Origin: Haloferax prahovense DSM 18310
GTDB lineage: Archaea > Halobacteriota > Halobacteria > Halobacteriales > Haloferacaceae
Direction: 5' to 3'
DNA length: 54,352 bases
NCBI RefSeq assembly: GCF_000336815.1
Contig: NZ_AOLG01000035.1
Coordinates: 1-54,352 of the forward strand
This document shows positions 50,529 to 54,352 of the stretch, piece after piece. Both the position numbers and the translations under genes were made by a program. The stretch's first letter is position 1; every line of letters begins with the position of its first letter. The notes beneath the pieces were generated by a model. The model was given only the letters and a program-made list of their open reading frames with translations, made no database searches and was not told the DNA's origin.

Positions 50529-51263
50529 ATGGAGACACTCTGCAGACTCACTACTGGTGGCGAAGGCAACTTGGTAACCGACGAGTTCCTCGAAAACGAT
50601 ATAACGTACGACTGTAGCGAGGTCCAACCCTTCGTAGAGGAGACAGCCTACGAAGCAGATCTTGACTCGCTAGGCCAAGTGCTCAACTACGTCATGAACG
50701 AAGGGCGCCATCGATTCGAGTCGGATCGATCAGATTTGGACGCTGCCGTCGCACCCGCCGTGAGAAAATTTATCGACGTTCCTCGCAGAGCAGCTGGCGA
50801 TCCAGGAATCTGGCACTATTTAGCTGTCGTCTGGCGTCCCGACTACGTACGATTCCGGTGGCCGATGAAGGGAACTACTTCGGTCACATCGCTTCGAGAG
50901 AAGTTTACGAAATCGACCGAAGACCTCTACGCACCAGCCTTTGCGCGACTCTGGTTCATGGCTGATTTCACCCAAACCGAGGACGACGGATACGGGCCAA
51001 CCGAGAAAATACTGACCCGCCAATACATCGCTAACCGATTGTTCGACCGTAAGGACCTCCGCCGCGAGGCAGCGGTCCAAGCCTTCGCCAAGGTCGCCTA
51101 CGAACGTGACGATGCCGATTTCATCGACGACAATGATCTCGTCGAGAAGGTAGCGAAAGCACTGAGTCACGAACTCTCGTCCATCTCTGCAGAAGCAATC
51201 GGGGTGCAAGGAGTGGAGAAGTTGATAGAACAAAAGATAGGACGGGACAAAAGCGGTCAGTAG
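50529..51263 (+). CDS. Helical third protein of cassette B (DUF6339-like)
   Basis: A 244-residue protein two bases after the previous stop. It contains IDVPRRAAGDPGIWHYLAVV, then WRPDYVRFRWPM, the clearest DUF6339-type signature in the window, then FARLWFMADFTQTEDDGYGP and a helical C-terminus. It corresponds to the 239-residue protein at 39787. It is not similar to known nucleases. Expected role: the third subunit of the cassette. Confidence 0.66.
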   Translation: METLCRLTTGGEGNLVTDEFLENDITYDCSEVQPFVEETAYEADLDSLGQVLNYVMNEGRHRFESDRSDLDAAVAPAVRKFIDVPRRAAGDPGIWHYLAVVWRPDYVRFRWPMKGTTSVTSLREKFTKSTEDLYAPAFARLWFMADFTQTEDDGYGPTEKILTRQYIANRLFDRKDLRREAAVQAFAKVAYERDDADFIDDNDLVEKVAKALSHELSSISAEAIGVQGVEKLIEQKIGRDKSGQ

Positions 51264-51355
51264 GTCGGTTTTAGAGAGTACTAATAAACGTTTGGAGGAT
51301 CATTTATATTATTTCTACACCAAAATAGCACACTGTACGCTGTTGAGATGTCTCT

Positions 51356-52813
51356 CTAAATCGTATCTCTGTTTCCAAGCACATACCCAAGTAGAACTAT
51401 CAGCAGGGTTCCTACGTACGTTTCGGTCAGCACAACAATATCGGTGAATTCTCTGGGCACCCACGGCACGAGGTTCTTCGGAGGATGTGGTGCCGAGGTC
51501 ACGAGCGTTGAGACACTGTAGAAGAGACTTCCCCCTGTCCAACTACCTGTCGTTCCCACCAGCGAATACCAAGCTGTAGAAGAAGCTAATAATAACACCG
51601 TCCAAATGAGTACGTAACTAACGCGTACCCCGTATCCAGTTAGTCCCTGGGATGTCAGGTTTCCAAGATACTTGATCCATTGGCCATTCTTAGAGGCCTC
51701 TTTTGTTCGAGCCTTTCGTTGAAGATAGTACAGCTCCCGGTGAGTGTCGTCAAGCGCTTTCTGTCTGAACGCCTTACGGACTGCCTCATATCCCTCTGCC
51801 AGCACATTCCACTCTTGCGCGTTGGTGGGTTCCGAACAAAAGCCGTAGAATTTGGTGTCACCACTTAGATCTACACCGTCAAATCTTATACCTCGAATAT
51901 CTACTGAAGAGAACGTCGTTCCACGGAGATCAGATCCGGTGAAATCCGCATCGACGAGTTCTGCGCGATGAAACTTAGCTCGTTGTAAATTTGCACTTGA
52001 TAAATCAGCATTATATAAATTTGCGTCCTTGAAGTCGATATCTTCCAACTCCGAACCGTTAAGGTCTGCGTTCCTGATGTCGGCACTAGTAAAATCGTTA
52101 CCTGTCAGATCTTTCTGGCTGAAATCTGCCCCAAAAGCACTGATGTTTTGTAAATTGGAACGACGAATCTGCGTCCGCGACAGGTTAACACCGTCAAGGG
52201 TCGCGTGTGCTAAATCTGTGTTTGACAATTCTGCACCCTCAAGATCCGACCCAGTGAGATTCGCTTTACGTAGAGAGCTGTCGGTGAAATTAGTCGCACG
52301 AAGGTTGGTGTCAATGAGTACCGACGCCTCAAGGTCACAACTCATCATATCGGTATCCCTAAGATCACCACCAGTTAGGTCCACACCCTTGACAACGGCA
52401 TCCAATAGGCTCCCAAACCGAAGGTCAGTAGATCTCATACGAGCGTTAGACAAGTCGGAACCTGAGAGATCTGTTTCACGTAGATCTGCTCCTGTGAGAT
52501 TAGCGTGAGTAAGAACGGCGTCTGAGAAATCGGACAGCTCAAGAGCAGCTGAAGTGAGGTCAGACTTACGGAGGTCAGCGTTCGAAAACACCGTCTTTTC
52601 GGCCTGTATGTTATCCAGATCCGCGTATCCGAGGTCGGCATCAGTGAAATCTGCGCCAGAAATTTTCGCGTCCGAAAATACTGCATACCGTAGGTCTGAG
52701 CCACTCAGGTCCGCGTCCTGAAGATTTGAAGAACTGAAATTCACGCCCCGTAGATTCAATCCTGACAGGTCGGCTCCACTAAGATCCTCCCCGATGAAGT
52801 TGCTTCCGCTCAT
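51356..52813 (-). CDS. Pentapeptide-repeat protein with a C-terminal two-TM channel module
   Basis: A 485-residue protein. Residues 5-315 are continuous A(D/N)LXX pentapeptide repeats forming a right-handed beta-helix (GADLSGLNLRGVNF and so on). A basic helical linker follows (YYLQRKARTKEASKNGQW). The end has two membrane segments (VSYVLIWTVLLLASSTAWY and VGTLLIVLLGYVLG) with a re-entrant loop between them, GSLFYSVSTLVTSAPHPP. That is the topology of small ion-channel domains, but the loop lacks a TVGYG-type potassium filter. Pentapeptide-channel fusions occur in haloarchaea. Beside a defence island it could be a membrane-depolarising effector, with the helix as sensor, though a housekeeping role is possible. 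Confidence 0.8.
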   Translation of the reverse strand: MSGSNFIGEDLSGADLSGLNLRGVNFSSSNLQDADLSGSDLRYAVFSDAKISGADFTDADLGYADLDNIQAEKTVFSNADLRKSDLTSAALELSDFSDAVLTHANLTGADLRETDLSGSDLSNARMRSTDLRFGSLLDAVVKGVDLTGGDLRDTDMMSCDLEASVLIDTNLRATNFTDSSLRKANLTGSDLEGAELSNTDLAHATLDGVNLSRTQIRRSNLQNISAFGADFSQKDLTGNDFTSADIRNADLNGSELEDIDFKDANLYNADLSSANLQRAKFHRAELVDADFTGSDLRGTTFSSVDIRGIRFDGVDLSGDTKFYGFCSEPTNAQEWNVLAEGYEAVRKAFRQKALDDTHRELYYLQRKARTKEASKNGQWIKYLGNLTSQGLTGYGVRVSYVLIWTVLLLASSTAWYSLVGTTGSWTGGSLFYSVSTLVTSAPHPPKNLVPWVPREFTDIVVLTETYVGTLLIVLLGYVLGNRDTI

Positions 52814-52939
52814 TTGTCTTATTTCAAACCGATTCTGTTTGGACTATTCATTATCATTGTCACCAATGTAGAGAGTTAGTTTAAATAATTAAGGTAAGTA
52901 GCCGCCGGCCACGTATCCGCATCGGATGTTTCTTTCCTG

Positions 52940-54226
52940 TTATTCAAATGCCGTATCCAACTTCTCATACATCCGCCTCCGCCGAGCTTTCCGCTCTTGC
53001 TCACGTGACAAGTAATTCCGAAGCACAACCTCCGTCGACGAACTCCCTTGGTCTTCAGCAACTCCTTCAAGTCCCTCCAGAACCTCTCCAACAGCCTCCT
53101 GATACGCCGAGTACCAGAACCGTCGCCCCATCTTCGGCGTGGGCGTATCTCCATCGACAACCACTCCAGCAGTGTCAGCGAGCTGTTTGAACCGCCGACG
53201 TATCGTACTAACTGACACGTGTCCCGTTGACGACGACCGAGAGGGGAACAGGTACCCGTTCCACGCCTCACGATCCGAAAGCGTATCAATCCGATCAGCG
53301 ACGACGTCTACACCATACAGTAGCGTCACCTCACCGGGACCGTTCTTTCGCTCTCCATCACCGAACGTCAGGTGCGGGTCCTCTGCATCCAAGACCACTT
53401 GGTCGACGTGCAACGCGGCAACCTCTGAGGGCCGTAACCCCCACCCAGCGAGTGCGACGACGAGTAACTCCGCTTCGGGTGAGTCCACCTCACCGTAGAT
53501 TCGACGCACCTGCGACGCCGACAACGCCTGTGGGTTCGGCTCACTGGCTTCCCAGCCGAACTCCTCACCAGCCTCTGAGAGTGGGTTGTACTTTGCGTAC
53601 TTCCGGCGTTTCACGAACGCGTACCACGCTCTGGCAACGTGGAGATACTCGAGCTTCGAGCGGTCGGTCGATAGCTCTTCGTCGAAGACGTCGAGGACGG
53701 CGAGACAGCGTTCTATCTCTCGCGGCTGTTGGTCTAACTCGGACAGCGGTTCGAGCAACGCATCAGTACCGTGCAACTCTCGATAGGTCCGCACCCACTT
53801 CGCTAACCTCGTCCGGTGGGTCTCGACGGTACTCTCTGCCCGTCCACCACGAGTTCGTATCGAGTTAAGGTACACTTCTAGAGCGTTGACAGTATTCTCG
53901 TGGTTGACGTTCCACTCCCACTCATCAGACACCTCGTTTTCGAGGCCTACAACATCGACGAAGAACTGCTTGGGCGTCAAATCGTGATGCTCGCGCAATG
54001 CGTACGCGATACCACTGTATCCGTACTCGGTGAGCCACTCATAGGTCGGAACGTCTCGGTCCTCGTCGAACCCGTCTCGATATCGCGTCGGTGCGATATC
54101 TTGCCAGTAGACGTCGACGAGTTCGTCGAGGCTCATCTGTGACCATTTGTAGCGCTTCTCTCTCGTCCCTTCGTCTGCAGCCTCCTCTTCAGCCTCCAAA
54201 CCCTGGGAGTCAGTCCTCGAATTCAT
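52940..54226 (-). CDS. Tyrosine recombinase / integrase
   Basis: A 428-residue site-specific recombinase. An N-terminal 230-residue SAM-like region is followed by the catalytic domain, with Arg265 in GWGLRPSEVA, Lys294 in ERKNG, the box-II region PKMGRRFWYSAYQ (Arg368/369, with the usual HxLRH replaced), and the nucleophile Tyr405 in VVLRNYLS. The tail is basic and helical, and the layout is that of haloarchaeal XerC/D-like integrases. It would integrate or resolve the element. No tRNA gene or duplicated attachment core is visible near it in the window. Confidence 0.88.
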   Translation of the reverse strand: MNSRTDSQGLEAEEEAADEGTREKRYKWSQMSLDELVDVYWQDIAPTRYRDGFDEDRDVPTYEWLTEYGYSGIAYALREHHDLTPKQFFVDVVGLENEVSDEWEWNVNHENTVNALEVYLNSIRTRGGRAESTVETHRTRLAKWVRTYRELHGTDALLEPLSELDQQPREIERCLAVLDVFDEELSTDRSKLEYLHVARAWYAFVKRRKYAKYNPLSEAGEEFGWEASEPNPQALSASQVRRIYGEVDSPEAELLVVALAGWGLRPSEVAALHVDQVVLDAEDPHLTFGDGERKNGPGEVTLLYGVDVVADRIDTLSDREAWNGYLFPSRSSSTGHVSVSTIRRRFKQLADTAGVVVDGDTPTPKMGRRFWYSAYQEAVGEVLEGLEGVAEDQGSSSTEVVLRNYLSREQERKARRRRMYEKLDTAFE

Positions 54227-54352
54227 GGCTTCTCACCGGGGAACCCGCTCGCCGTGTGTTGGGGTAATTCTGAATGTGAGATTTTCATTACTCACTGATC
54301 ATCTCACAGTATGTTAATACTTCGGCTTATGTGGGAGTGGAATATACACAAC
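54227..54352. other. Upstream region of the integrase gene
   Basis: 126 bases to the window edge with no gene seen. The A/T-rich part (54276-54320) may hold the integrase promoter. I found no tRNA-like sequence here. Confidence 0.4.

Noticed and set aside
52940-54352. tRNA gene or attachment core beside the integrase
   Set aside because: No cloverleaf-like sequence or long direct repeat with another part of the window was seen. The other element boundary may be outside.

Overview
The window is haloarchaeal (class Halobacteria). The proteins are very acidic, coding DNA is GC-rich with A/T-rich promoters, starts are often leaderless or overlapping (ATGA, GTGA), and the gene set is typical of haloarchaeal plasmids and integrative-conjugative elements: Orc1/Cdc6, ParA, a VirB4-based DNA-transfer apparatus, a NrS-1-like primase-polymerase and a tyrosine integrase. 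It reads as a conjugative plasmid, or a plasmid-derived island, whose right half is a dense defence island.

Layout. (1) 1-3.1 kb: a partial PQQ-type beta-propeller gene, then the debris and survivors of toxin-antitoxin-like genes: a DUF6036-type nucleotidyltransferase with a small partner, and a wHTH regulator whose overlapping MazF/PemK-like toxin is cut off after about 33 codons. (2) 3.1-16.7 kb, minus strand: a primase-polymerase, a 1394-residue coupling ATPase, VirB4, a VirB3/PrgI-like membrane protein, a VirB6/TrbL-like protein, a Tat lipoprotein, a large surface-anchored protein and a small VirB2-like membrane protein. A complete 443-bp mobile element with 17-bp perfect ends and an 8-bp target duplication sits in the 3' end of the primase gene and carries its own small membrane-protein gene. 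(3) 16.7-21.2 kb: replication and partition module, with orc1/cdc6 flanked on both sides by 20-bp origin boxes, then a fragment of a second orc1 next to an IS end, a ParA operon, and 9-bp iterons that lie both upstream of parA and inside the coding sequence of its partner. (4) 21.5-23.3 kb: a complete IS200/IS605 element (TnpA plus TnpB with end hairpins).

(5) 23.3-30.6 kb: an AbiEi/AbiEii-like HTH-nucleotidyltransferase pair and a type II CBASS operon (CD-NTase, one-piece E2-E1-JAB protein, TIR-SAVED effector). (6) 31.2-35.6 kb, minus strand: a second CBASS-like operon with a different CD-NTase and a SLATT two-TM effector, preceded by three tightly coupled genes: an ATPase with a C-terminal winged helix, a protein I do not recognise, and a protein resembling the tRNA-guanine/DpdA transglycosylase barrel. 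(7) 36.8-51.3 kb: an apparently symmetrical island. Two paralogous three-gene cassettes (GHKL ATPase, beta-rich protein, helical DUF6339-like protein) flank a minus-strand block of two paralogous C5-cytosine methyltransferases, a Mig/MutY-type T:G glycosylase, a MORC-like GHKL ATPase and a GmrSD-like DUF262/DUF1524 protein. (8) 51.3-54.2 kb: a pentapeptide-repeat protein ending in a two-TM channel module, and a tyrosine integrase.

How they fit together. The left half copies, partitions and transfers the element. The right half would protect the host from other elements by nucleotide-signalled abortive infection (two independent CBASS loci) and by a methylation-linked system. The paired cassettes around paired methyltransferases, and the transglycosylase-like gene inside a CBASS operon, are the parts I cannot match to a described system and the best candidates for something new.
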